DNA from: Pseudobutyrivibrio sp.
GTDB lineage: Bacteria; Bacillota; Clostridia; Lachnospirales; Lachnospiraceae
Reading direction: 5' to 3'
Assembly: GCF_015057185.1 (NCBI RefSeq)
Contig: NZ_SVEV01000014.1
Coordinates: 19,759 to 83,758, forward strand
DNA length: 64,000 nucleotides
The position numbers and the translations under genes are program-made. Shown here piece after piece: positions 1 through 6,719 of the stretch (within the stretch, counting starts at the first letter, position 1; each line of letters starts with the position of its first letter). Under the pieces are notes generated by a model. That model was not told the origin of the DNA, searched no databases, and saw only the letters and a program-made list of their open reading frames with translations.

Positions 1-507
1 ATCAGAAGCAAGTGAACTTGGTGAATTGGCTCCACCAATTGCTATACTTCCACCAGGGTAGCTTTTAAGTAAAATTGTATTGTTTGAATTTTTGGCCTTT
101 GGGTCTGCAACCTTGCAAGCCAGCGATGGGATATCTGCTATCATCTGAGATAGTCTTGTCTTTGAAAACTTCTCAGCAATTTGGATAGTAGGCATTACCA
201 ACATCTGTGTAGCTGGCTCGTAATCAATAAAGTATCCTATACCACACATAATGATTGTTGTCTTACCAACCTGCGCCGAGCTCATTACACTTACATCAAC
301 AACCTCAGGGTCTGTAATTGCGTCCATGATTTCTTTCTGATACGGAATCGTATCAGTTGAATAACGTCCAGCCTCATTGGAGCCTTCAGGAAGAACCATG
401 TAATTATCAGCCCATTGGCTTAATGTCATGCTATCTTTAGGTTTTAACGTGTTGGCCAATTTGCTCATTAACTGGAGTGTATGCCAACTTACTTCTTTAT
501 TCGCCAC
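1..507 (-). CDS. Phage terminase large subunit, GpA type (partial)
   Basis: This is the motor ATPase/nuclease that packages phage DNA. Only the first 169 codons are present; the gene continues beyond base 1. The protein shows the GpA-family opening block DNYMVLPEGSNEAGRYST (residues 34-51), then PYQKEIMDAITDPEV and a Walker A-like SSAQVGKT at 76-83. The start is GTG at 507, preceded by AGGAG and overlapping the end of the small-subunit gene by 11 bases, which is typical coupling of the two terminase genes. It marks the beginning of the leftward late operon, most of which lies off the window. Confidence 0.9.
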   Translation of the reverse strand, partial: MANKEVSWHTLQLMSKLANTLKPKDSMTLSQWADNYMVLPEGSNEAGRYSTDTIPYQKEIMDAITDPEVVDVSVMSSAQVGKTTIIMCGIGYFIDYEPATQMLVMPTIQIAEKFSKTRLSQMIADIPSLACKVADPKAKNSNNTILLKSYPGGSIAIGGANSPSSLASD

Positions 508-1075
508 TATCATCAACTCCTAACGAACTAAGAGCCTCATTGGATATCTCAATGTGTTCGTCAGAATAGAAATCCGCTGGATTGTAACTAGCAAGTTCAA
601 CTAGGGCATTATCTATCTCCAGCTTCAAAATCTTTTGTATTTCTGTCCTACTTTTCCCTTCTAGCTTTTTTGCCAACTTGGAAGGGAGGGCGGTCATCTT
701 TGATTTAAACTTTTCAAACATGTCCGTCATTACCGCTTCGACATCCTCGGCTTTATGTACTTGTCCTTTGATTAATTGTAATTTGATTTCTGTTATCTGC
801 CTCTTGAGGTGTTCGTGCATAGCCTTTTCCTCGTCAAGGTCTAGTGATTCTCCGTCGTCATCGGTTTTCTGAGTACTCTTTCCAGCGTTTGCTAATTTGA
901 GAGCTGTGATATACCCCTTTGCCGATTCCCAGAACAAATATCTGCCCTTCGAATCACGTTTTATGATGCCCTTTTCGGCAAGGTCTCGAATAGTCCTATC
1001 TTTCACTCCTAGCAAGGCTTCGAGCGTTTTTGAACTAACTATAATTTCCTCTAAATTTTGGGTCTCTTTTTTCAT
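497..1075 (-). CDS. Phage terminase small subunit (Nu1-like)
   Basis: The product, 192 residues, should recognise phage DNA ends and load the large subunit. Residues about 10-55 form a winged-helix DNA-binding domain (VSSKTLEALLGVKDRTIRD, then a wing-like GRYLFWESAKGYI); the rest is charged and helical, as expected for oligomerisation. A longer reading frame runs to 1153, but the ATG at 1075 has a better GGTGG ribosome site, and the extra N-terminus crosses a GC-rich structured stretch. Identity rests on fold-like features and its position directly before the GpA-type terminase. Confidence 0.78.
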   Translation of the reverse strand: MKKETQNLEEIIVSSKTLEALLGVKDRTIRDLAEKGIIKRDSKGRYLFWESAKGYITALKLANAGKSTQKTDDDGESLDLDEEKAMHEHLKRQITEIKLQLIKGQVHKAEDVEAVMTDMFEKFKSKMTALPSKLAKKLEGKSRTEIQKILKLEIDNALVELASYNPADFYSDEHIEISNEALSSLGVDDSGE

Positions 1076-1135
1076 GTCGTCCACCCTGATAATCGGCAAT
1101 GCCCTAAAAAATTGATTATTATCTAGACAATTATT

Positions 1136-1192
1136 GGGCTCGCCGACCCGCAAAGCCTTTTGTCGGGCCCGAAAGAACCTACTTTCGGCACC
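1136..1192. other. GC-rich structured stretch upstream of terminase, candidate cos region
   Basis: This patch is much richer in G+C than its surroundings and contains nested inverted repeats (CGCCGAC with GTCGG, CGAAAG with CTTTCG). It lies about 60-120 bases before the small terminase start, where lambda-like phages of the GpA/Nu1 type carry cos. The assignment is positional; no cohesive-end sequence can be proved from this window. Confidence 0.3.
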
Positions 1193-1280
1193 TTTGAGGC
1201 TTGCGTTCCTTCTATTTAATGCAAAATAAATCTTCTAGGCTGATGAGCTGCTCAAAAAGCAGTTAATAAAGCCCACAAAA

Positions 1281-1324
1281 AAGAGTGCTCAAGCCTCTTG
1301 ATCCTGAAGCTTGAGCACTCTTTT
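1281..1324. terminator. Bidirectional rho-independent terminator
   Basis: A 13-bp perfect stem (AGAGTGCTCAAGC paired with GCTTGAGCACTCT) has an A-run on its left and a T-run on its right, so it can stop transcription in both directions. It separates the packaging operon from the rightward cargo cassette. Confidence 0.85.
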
Positions 1325-1485
1325 ATTTCTTACTATTCAATTGCTATACTGAACCAGCTTATTAATCACTAGAAAGTATTTTTACTCTATTAATTATCCC
1401 TGGACCATACATCCAGGACATCCGCCCATGATGCCTGGATATATGCCCGCAACATTATTGTAAAGGGAGTAAGAAATGCGCAAAC

Positions 1486-1516
1486 AGCAAAATAAAAGCG
1501 GCGGAACTTTCCGCCG
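1486..1516 (-). terminator. Rho-independent terminator reading leftward
   Basis: An 8-bp stem CGGCGGAA/TTCCGCCG with a 2-base loop is followed on the minus strand by a T-rich tract. No leftward gene is seen immediately to its right, so it may insulate the packaging region. The stretch 1330-1775 otherwise holds a second small dyad (ATCCAGG at 1411 with CCTGGAT at 1434) and no convincing gene. Confidence 0.6.
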
Positions 1517-1775
1517 TTATCGTTTTGTCTTTATTGCTTAATATCATTATAGCACCGTTCAAGCGAACAAAACGAACACTTTTAATATATACATTTCTTT
1601 TTCTATGGCTTTGTGAATTGCTTTTGATTATCTTCTCACTTTTTATTATTCATTCTCTTTTTTGGGATTGCTTGCAAACTTTTTTCAAAAAATTTTTCAA
1701 CTAATTTTTCTTAGTATTTACAAGGCTTTGGGGCGCTTCCCAAAAATCTTTCTAAAACTTTTTTGAAATTTTTGC

Positions 1776-1805
1776 TTGACATTGCAGACCAGTGGGCTGT
1801 ATTAT
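1776..1805 (+). promoter_or_regulatory. Sigma-A-type promoter of the cargo cassette
   Basis: TTGACA at 1776-1781 and TATTAT at 1800-1805 are separated by 18 bases. It lies about 50 bases before the first rightward gene and should drive the 61-residue protein and the J-domain gene independently of the phage operons. Confidence 0.7.
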
Positions 1806-1853
1806 TGAGTCACAGCAAGGCAATCAAGCCAAGCTGATTCAAATAGAAAGCAG

Positions 1854-2039
1854 GTGATAGCAATTAATAAGGAACTAGAAAAGAGGGTAAAGCTTATGAC
1901 AAAAGCCAACTTGGAATTTACCGAAAGAGTTTTAAAACTCATTGAAGAGTGGGAACGTGACGGACTCCCACAAGAGCAGATAATCAAATACTTAAACATC
2001 TTAGAAGGACAAAAAGAAAAGCCAACCACTAAGGGCTGA
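1854..2039 (+). CDS. Small charged phage protein of unknown function
   Basis: The predicted product has 61 residues and is mostly helical and highly charged, with a KLIEEWERDGLPQEQIIKYL segment. I do not recognise a family. The start is uncertain: GTG at 1854 gives 61 residues, while ATG at 1896, preceded by AGAGGG, gives 47. It follows its own promoter at 1776 and precedes the J-domain gene on the same strand, so the two are probably co-transcribed. A GC-rich hairpin sits between the two genes near 2060-2090. Confidence 0.55.
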   Translation: MIAINKELEKRVKLMTKANLEFTERVLKLIEEWERDGLPQEQIIKYLNILEGQKEKPTTKG

Positions 2040-2147
2040 CTCTTCACTACAATCTTATAGGTTCGGGGCGGCTACCTGCTCCGCCTCGAATCTAAATTCA
2101 TTATAGCAGGGGATAGCGAATAATTCAATTAGTAGGAGGTATTTATT

Positions 2148-3764
2148 ATGAGTAAATTTTTTAAGAATATCCAGAGCTTAGAGCAGTTAAAGAACAACTA
2201 TAGAGATTTATTAAAGGCTAATCATCCAGACAACGGCGGAGACCTTGAAACAATGCAAGATATTAATTGTGAGTACGACGCACTTTTTACTATCTGGAAA
2301 AACAAAGAAGCTTCTACACTTACAGAGGAGCAGAAAAAGGAAACTGCAGCATCTTCAAGAAAGCATTTCTATACACAGTTTGGTTGGGCTGGTAGCCGTT
2401 ACGATGGAAACCTTACACTTAAAGAAATTGCTAAGATAGTTAGAAACTATGTAAAAGAGCAGTATCCAACATGTAAATTTTCTGTAAGAACCAAATACGC
2501 TTCAATGTGTCAGGAGCTTATAGTTGATTTAAAAGAGTTTCCTTCTCAGATGTTCAAGACTGGCGAAGATCTCAAAAATGAAGGCATAGATTACAATTGT
2601 GATTCTGTTCGTCAATGTATGCGCCGCATGGAAGCCAACGACCTTTGGTCTTTAACTTGCTGGGATGATGATGATTTTGTAAAGGCATATGATAAAGCCC
2701 TCGAAGTTAATGCTGAATTCTACGGAATCATGACAGATTATTTTAAGAGCGTTGTTGATGATGTTAACACATTTGTAAACTCTTACAACTACGACGATAG
2801 CGACAGTATGACAGACTACTTTGATGTTAATTTCTACTTCTTTGGATGTGGTGTCAATGGTTGTAAATATGTACCAAAGACTGCAAGGATCAAGAACCAT
2901 GAAAATAATGTGACACCTTCAGAGCCTTCCGAAAATGTTGAAGATGTAAACTATACAATCGAAAAATCAGAGCACACAAAGACAGGCGAAACAATTTACT
3001 TAGTAAAACCAGTTGAACGCATGGATCATGATACATTCAACAGCGAGCGACAGCGAATGAAGGAGAACGGAGGATATTACAGCAAGTTTACACATAGCTT
3101 CGTATTCAAAGAATATCCTAGCTTTTTAGATGCTGAGCCTGAGCAGATTGAATCCGTTGAGCCTGAAACATGTGAAGCAGCTGAAAGCACCGCCGAAGGT
3201 GCCCAGGATGAAACAGAAGTTTTAGAAATATCTGAGCCAGTGGCAGAGCCTGAGAAAGAGACGGCAGAGCATACCGCAGAGCCTGAACAGGGGCAGCAGG
3301 AAAATGTTTTAGATAGCTTTTTCAGAAGATACGGCAGCCCTTCAGAATTTGCAGAGCACACTTTGCATCTATACGCACACAGGGCCAGCGGCCTACATAC
3401 TGAGGCGGACATATTACGAGAAATAAAGCGAGCTGATGACTTTATGAAAGATTTGCAGCACTACATGGAATGCCTTAAAGCGCATCAGGCGGAACTTGTA
3501 AAGCAATACAACTTTATAGCTACCAGCCCAACAAAAAACAAAATCAGGCTTGAGCGCAAGAAAAACAGCTGGACCAACAAAGTAATGTATAGCATCATTT
3601 ACTTTACTGTTAACTTGAATGATTTTTCAGAGACCGAGAGCGGCCGCGAATCATTCGAGGGCAAGGAACGCAAGAAGGCGCTGGATCGCTTTGCGGAGCT
3701 TGAAGCCTCTCACCCTGATTATATCTTGGAAAAGGATATAGAAAAAGCGCGCTGGGAGCGTTGA
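2148..3764 (+). CDS. Phage J-domain protein with polyvalent-type module
   Basis: The product has 538 residues. The N-terminus is a short J-domain (helices around residues 11-50 with the HPD motif at 26-28), implying contact with the host Hsp70 DnaK. Residues about 265-325 (IEKSEHTKTGETIYLVKP ... GGYYSKFTHSFVF) resemble a module common in large polyvalent proteins of mobile elements. An acidic Glu/Pro-rich linker follows (about 325-385), then a helical C-terminal domain. A strong AGGAGGT ribosome site precedes the ATG. It runs opposite to the phage operons on both sides, between its own promoter and a terminator, as cargo genes do. Function unknown. Confidence 0.7.
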   Translation: MSKFFKNIQSLEQLKNNYRDLLKANHPDNGGDLETMQDINCEYDALFTIWKNKEASTLTEEQKKETAASSRKHFYTQFGWAGSRYDGNLTLKEIAKIVRNYVKEQYPTCKFSVRTKYASMCQELIVDLKEFPSQMFKTGEDLKNEGIDYNCDSVRQCMRRMEANDLWSLTCWDDDDFVKAYDKALEVNAEFYGIMTDYFKSVVDDVNTFVNSYNYDDSDSMTDYFDVNFYFFGCGVNGCKYVPKTARIKNHENNVTPSEPSENVEDVNYTIEKSEHTKTGETIYLVKPVERMDHDTFNSERQRMKENGGYYSKFTHSFVFKEYPSFLDAEPEQIESVEPETCEAAESTAEGAQDETEVLEISEPVAEPEKETAEHTAEPEQGQQENVLDSFFRRYGSPSEFAEHTLHLYAHRASGLHTEADILREIKRADDFMKDLQHYMECLKAHQAELVKQYNFIATSPTKNKIRLERKKNSWTNKVMYSIIYFTVNLNDFSETESGRESFEGKERKKALDRFAELEASHPDYILEKDIEKARWER

Positions 3765-3786
3765 GGATATGTTATTATTTAACTAT

Positions 3787-3871
3787 CCTGCTGCAATTGC
3801 TCAGCTTCAAAAAATGTTTTTAGATGCTGCTGCAATTGCCAGCCTTTAAAAATGTTTTAGATACTGCTGCA
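3787..3871 (+). repeat. Tandem direct repeats of about 38 bp, each starting with CTGCTGCA
   Basis: CTGCTGCA starts at 3788, 3827 and 3864 (spacing 39 and 37). The first two units continue AATTGC, CAGC and AAAAATGTTTT-AGAT; the third diverges into the palindrome at 3878. A 26-codon frame (3769-3849, ATG after GAGG, just past the J-domain stop) reads through the first two units and could be a tiny coupled gene, but this is weak. The repeats sit directly upstream of the XRE regulator gene and may be protein-binding sites. Confidence 0.7.
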
Positions 3872-3877
3872 ATGTTT

Positions 3878-3891
3878 TTGCACCGGTGCAA
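3878..3891. promoter_or_regulatory. 14-bp palindrome TTGCACCGGTGCAA, copy 1
   Basis: A perfect palindrome about 50 bases before the XRE gene start and 7 bases after the third repeat unit. Identical copies occur at 13368 and 17040 and nowhere else that I could find in the window, which suggests a binding site for a phage-encoded regulator. Confidence 0.6.
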
Positions 3892-3940
3892 TTTTATGTT
3901 TTGCTGTCCTACCGGCTACACGGGGAGAAATGAGGAAATT

Positions 3941-4129
3941 ATGACCATTAAAGAAATGCGCCAGCTCTTAGGACTAAGCCAGGTTAAGTTTGGCCAAAAG
4001 TATAATATCCCTGTTCGCACTGTTCAGCACTGGGAAGATGGCGACAGAAAATGTCCAGATTATGTTTTATTGCTTCTTGAAAGATGTGTTTTAGAGGATG
4101 CCGAAAATGAGCGAACAGAGAGCCGTTAA
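3941..4129 (+). CDS. XRE-family helix-turn-helix protein
   Basis: A 62-residue protein consisting almost entirely of a helix-turn-helix domain (MRQLLGLSQVKFGQKYNIPV, then RTVQHWEDGDRKCPDYV), like the single-domain regulators and antitoxins of the YiaG/HigA type. ATG at 3941 with GAGGAAA upstream is preferred over a longer frame from 3824 that would translate the repeat region. A terminator starts within its last codons. It probably regulates the cassette or acts through the adjacent palindrome. Confidence 0.75.
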   Translation: MTIKEMRQLLGLSQVKFGQKYNIPVRTVQHWEDGDRKCPDYVLLLLERCVLEDAENERTESR

Positions 4130-4144
4130 TGCTCTCTGTTTTTT
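4115..4144 (+). terminator. Rho-independent terminator ending the cargo cassette
   Basis: ACAGAGAGC/GCTCTCTGT, 9 bp, followed by six Ts. It overlaps the stop codon of the XRE gene and separates the cassette from the convergent early operon. Confidence 0.85.
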
Positions 4145-4231
4145 ATGTCCTCTCAGCCCTGATGTTTATTAAATGCGAGCTTGCTTTAATTGACAATGCT
4201 TTTATTTATGTCTTTTAAAAGTATGTCACAT

Positions 4232-4459
4232 TTAATATTTATGCAGGCTGCGCTTTACTTTTTTCCACCATCTAATTAAGTTTTCTATCGCTTTTAGTAT
4301 TGGCTCAATGATTTTATCTACCAGCTCGTGCATATATTGTTTAGCTAGATATGACTCAAATCCGACTGAGTCCCTATAGTATATGTACTCCAGTGGGTCA
4401 ATACTTTCCATGCGTAACTCTTCTCTAATATACTTTTCGAAGTACTCTTCTTCACTCAT
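4232..4459 (-). CDS. Hypothetical phage protein, 75 residues
   Basis: A small acidic-then-basic protein ending in an amphipathic stretch (ILKAIENLIRWWKKVKRSL). It overlaps the end of the sigma-like regulator gene by 8 bases, so it is translationally coupled to it and is the last gene of the leftward early operon. I do not recognise the family; the C-terminal Trp/Lys helix could touch membrane or nucleic acid. Confidence 0.55.
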   Translation of the reverse strand: MSEEEYFEKYIREELRMESIDPLEYIYYRDSVGFESYLAKQYMHELVDKIIEPILKAIENLIRWWKKVKRSLHKY

Positions 4460-4898
4460 CTTTCACCCTCTCTAGAAACCTTGTTATCTCCATGCGCACA
4501 GCGTCAGCTGTGTTACCTGGTCCTAAGCTCTTGGCCACCTCTGACCATTCTTTATTGTCCACGTAACGAAGTCTCATGATTAGGCGCTTTCTGCTGTCCT
4601 CGATAGTGTCAATGTATACCTCTACTTCATCCAATGCTATGTCTAGCTTTTGTTTTAGATTCTCAAGTCTGAACTGTCTTTTTAAAAGCAATGTCTTTTT
4701 TTCTTGGTATTCCGGATAAGGGAAGCCCTCGATTTTAAAATGTTGTGTTCCACCCATTCCGCCGTTAACACTATCTTGCACTAGATACTTGTTGTCAAAC
4801 TTCTCTAGCTCTTTTAGATTATGCTGTATACGTCTTTCGGTATCCTCATATTCTCTTTTGATGTCGTCGTATTGTTCTAGTATGCTCTTTCTCATCAT
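4452..4898 (-). CDS. Sigma-70 region 4-like phage transcription regulator
   Basis: The product has 148 residues: a long N-terminal coiled coil followed by a helix-turn-helix resembling sigma factor region 4 (RLIMRLRYVDNKEWSEVAKSLG, with the second helix in TADAVRMEITRFL). This layout matches the DUF1492/ArpU/RinA-type late regulators that switch on packaging and structural operons in Firmicute phages. Its position at the end of the early operon, near the terminase genes, fits. An AGGGGGA ribosome site precedes tandem ATG codons; the first is taken. Confidence 0.7.
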   Translation of the reverse strand: MMRKSILEQYDDIKREYEDTERRIQHNLKELEKFDNKYLVQDSVNGGMGGTQHFKIEGFPYPEYQEKKTLLLKRQFRLENLKQKLDIALDEVEVYIDTIEDSRKRLIMRLRYVDNKEWSEVAKSLGPGNTADAVRMEITRFLERVKDE

Positions 4899-4929
4899 TC
4901 CCCCTATCCTGCTGCAGCGCGCAGCAAAA

Positions 4930-5085
4930 CTATTGGTTTATATGTTTTTTCAAGTCCTCTAATATTTCTTTGTAGGCTTCCACCTTTCCGTTAGCTACGC
5001 CGTTAAAGAATCCCGTCTCTCTGCCTGTTACCTCCTTCTGGGCTTCTTCTAGCTTCTTTGAATACTTCTCATACAAATCTTTCAT
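4930..5085 (-). CDS. Hypothetical phage protein, 51 residues
   Basis: A short helical protein (MKDLYEKYSKKLEEAQKEV ... EILEDLKKHINQ). A longer frame to 5283 exists, but its extension reads antisense through the GC-rich 3' end of the neighbouring gene. The ATG at 5085 has a strong AAGGAGG site and a hairpin (GCGGAGG/CCTCCGC, near 5102-5119) just upstream. Family not recognised. Confidence 0.6.
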   Translation of the reverse strand: MKDLYEKYSKKLEEAQKEVTGRETGFFNGVANGKVEAYKEILEDLKKHINQ

Positions 5086-5168
5086 AACTGCCCTCCTTTC
5101 TGCGGAGGCGCTAACCTCCGCGTACTTGTGGTATAAATGGTATAAAAACATGAACACTTTGTTATTGT

Positions 5169-5186
5169 CGCCCCACACGGGGGGCG
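5169..5186. promoter_or_regulatory. GC-only hairpin directly after a DGR-like variable region
   Basis: CGCCCC and GGGGCG form a 6-bp stem with a 6-base loop, 10 bases past the stop codon of the DUF6273-type gene. DGR target genes carry a GC-rich IMH element and a hairpin immediately downstream of the variable region; this has that position and make-up. No T-run follows on either strand, so it is not an obvious terminator. Confidence 0.45.
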
Positions 5187-5195
5187 GAATTACTG

Positions 5196-5747
5196 CTAAC
5201 GCATTAAGAGGCAAGCCGGGCGAACGCCGAAGGCATGCGAAGCAGCGCTGGAGTGCGAGTGGCCGTAGGAGTCCAGGCGGCACGCGTAAGCAGAGGACGC
5301 GACATCAGCAAGCCACCACCAATCACTATATTTTCCGTTGTAACCTTCTTGAGCTATGCGCTTGTGATGGTTCTTGAACATGTCTAGCATGTTTTCACCA
5401 TCGAATACCTCTGCCTTTGTTAAAAGTCTCAGGTAATCTCCGTTTGAATCTTGTTTGATTGTTTCCTTGAACCAATCTGGAAGAGTCTTGTAAACCACCT
5501 CATTTAGATACTGTCTGATGTCACTGTTCAAGTAGCCTCCTGCTGTAGTTCCATCCTCATTCCAGGCAATGTCTTCGCCTAGCGTATGAGTCCACACAAC
5601 TAGGATGCAATCATCTTCTACGGTTGCCACTTCTACCTCGTGAGTGTTTCCATCAATATCCTGAAATGCGAATCTATCACCCTGCTGCAATTCGCTCATG
5701 TTATTAACTGACTGTTCTATAGTTCTTGTAATCTTTAATGCTTCCAT
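5196..5747 (-). CDS. DUF6273-type protein with a DGR-like variable C-terminus
   Basis: The product has 183 residues and no signal peptide or membrane segment. The C-terminal DUF6273/C-type-lectin-like fold has the DWWWLADV core (WWW at 143-145) and ends GVRPACLLMR. Between these, residues 149-173 are dominated by codons of the form NNC (TCC, TAC, TGC, CGC, GAC, CAC, AGC, TTC) and the local G+C jumps well above the rest of the gene. That pattern is expected when AAC codons of a template repeat are copied with adenine mutagenesis by a diversity-generating retroelement. A GC hairpin lies just downstream. No reverse transcriptase or template repeat is in the window. It belongs to the leftward early operon; the ligand is unknown. 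Confidence 0.72.
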   Translation of the reverse strand: MEALKITRTIEQSVNNMSELQQGDRFAFQDIDGNTHEVEVATVEDDCILVVWTHTLGEDIAWNEDGTTAGGYLNSDIRQYLNEVVYKTLPDWFKETIKQDSNGDYLRLLTKAEVFDGENMLDMFKNHHKRIAQEGYNGKYSDWWWLADVASSAYACRLDSYGHSHSSAASHAFGVRPACLLMR

Positions 5748-5755
5748 ATTCCCTC

Positions 5756-6382
5756 CTATATGTTCTTAATCTGACTTGCTATTATGTTAGCGGTCTGTGT
5801 GTACAATACGTTTGGATACTGCTGCACCGCCCGCGTAACAAATGGCCATTCCTTTTGGTCTGTATACGCTCCCATGTGGTAACGAATGCACATCATTTCC
5901 TCTTTTGTTAACCATTCTATTAGGTCAAGGGCTATGATGAGTGATAGGCTGCCGTGACCATCTAATAGTCTTTCACCAATATATTCGATCTCGTAACCTG
6001 TTTCCTTAGGCTTTATTTTGTAGCTTTGAGTCTTGCACAAATCATGTAATAGGCCGACGACCAATGGAGAATCTTCTTTTTGCCATCTAAGGCCTAACTT
6101 ATTTGTGAAATTAACAAGCTGCTCTGTGACTTCTTTGGAATGTTTATAAAGTCCTCCGGGGATGTTACCATGATGTGATTTTGCTGCCGGTGCTGTGAAA
6201 TAATCACAATCAACTAATAGCTCAATCATGTTCTTGAGTCGTTCTGATTTATCGCTGTAGCATTCTATGAAATCATCTATGTTTCTTTGTTCTACCTCTT
6301 CCATGAGAGTTTCAAATGTTTTAGGCGGCCTAAGATTTTCAGCGTACTTATTAAACATTTCTAATGTTTCTTCTGTTGTCAC
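5756..6382 (-). CDS. HD-domain phosphohydrolase
   Basis: A 208-residue HD-superfamily metal-dependent phosphohydrolase. Metal-ligand motifs are visible in order: YKHS (H81), LLHDLCK (HD at 113-114), DGHGSLS and IRYHMGAY. Such proteins hydrolyse nucleotides or cyclic nucleotides; next to a MazG-like protein a role in nucleotide-pool control during phage growth is plausible. GTG at 6382 is chosen because AAAGGGGTGAG lies at ribosome-site distance; a GTG at 6391 lies within that site. The start overlaps the MazG-like gene by 32 bases. Confidence 0.75.
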   Translation of the reverse strand: MTTEETLEMFNKYAENLRPPKTFETLMEEVEQRNIDDFIECYSDKSERLKNMIELLVDCDYFTAPAAKSHHGNIPGGLYKHSKEVTEQLVNFTNKLGLRWQKEDSPLVVGLLHDLCKTQSYKIKPKETGYEIEYIGERLLDGHGSLSLIIALDLIEWLTKEEMMCIRYHMGAYTDQKEWPFVTRAVQQYPNVLYTQTANIIASQIKNI

Positions 6383-6707
6383 AGAACTCACCCCTTTCGA
6401 ACATCTGACCTTTACGTGCTACTGCTGCTACCTGGATACTTTCAATCGCAAGCTTTAATGCTTTTTGTTTGATGAAATGGAACTGGTCTGCAACGTTACT
6501 CTCTACTGCATTACTCTTTGTGTTTGCCCAAATGCTTTCAAGCATCTCCTCGATGTTTTCGAGTTCTTCTTTGGCCTCCTCTATTTCCTCTTTAAGGACT
6601 GCGTAGCTTTCATGTCTTGAGTGGTTGTTGCCAAAGCGTTTAACAGCCTGCTCATATTCCTTATCTATCAATGCTTCTATCTCAATATCTTTAATTGCGC
6701 TTGCCAT
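6351..6707 (-). CDS. MazG-like phage protein
   Basis: A 118-residue helical protein whose central EEIEEAKEELENIEEM helix, followed by a long helix ending in SIQVAAVARKGQM, matches phage MazG-like proteins of the all-alpha NTP pyrophosphohydrolase fold. The family usually carries acidic metal ligands in these helices; I cannot confirm that all are present. It sits between the DUF4317 and HD genes and may act with the HD protein on nucleotides. Confidence 0.6.
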   Translation of the reverse strand: MASAIKDIEIEALIDKEYEQAVKRFGNNHSRHESYAVLKEEIEEAKEELENIEEMLESIWANTKSNAVESNVADQFHFIKQKALKLAIESIQVAAVARKGQMFERGEFCDNRRNIRNV

Positions 6708-6719
6708 TTCTTTTCCCCC

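Noticed and set aside
3787..3871. CRISPR array at the repeat block
   Set aside because: Only three units of unequal length, no true spacers, and no cas genes anywhere in the window.
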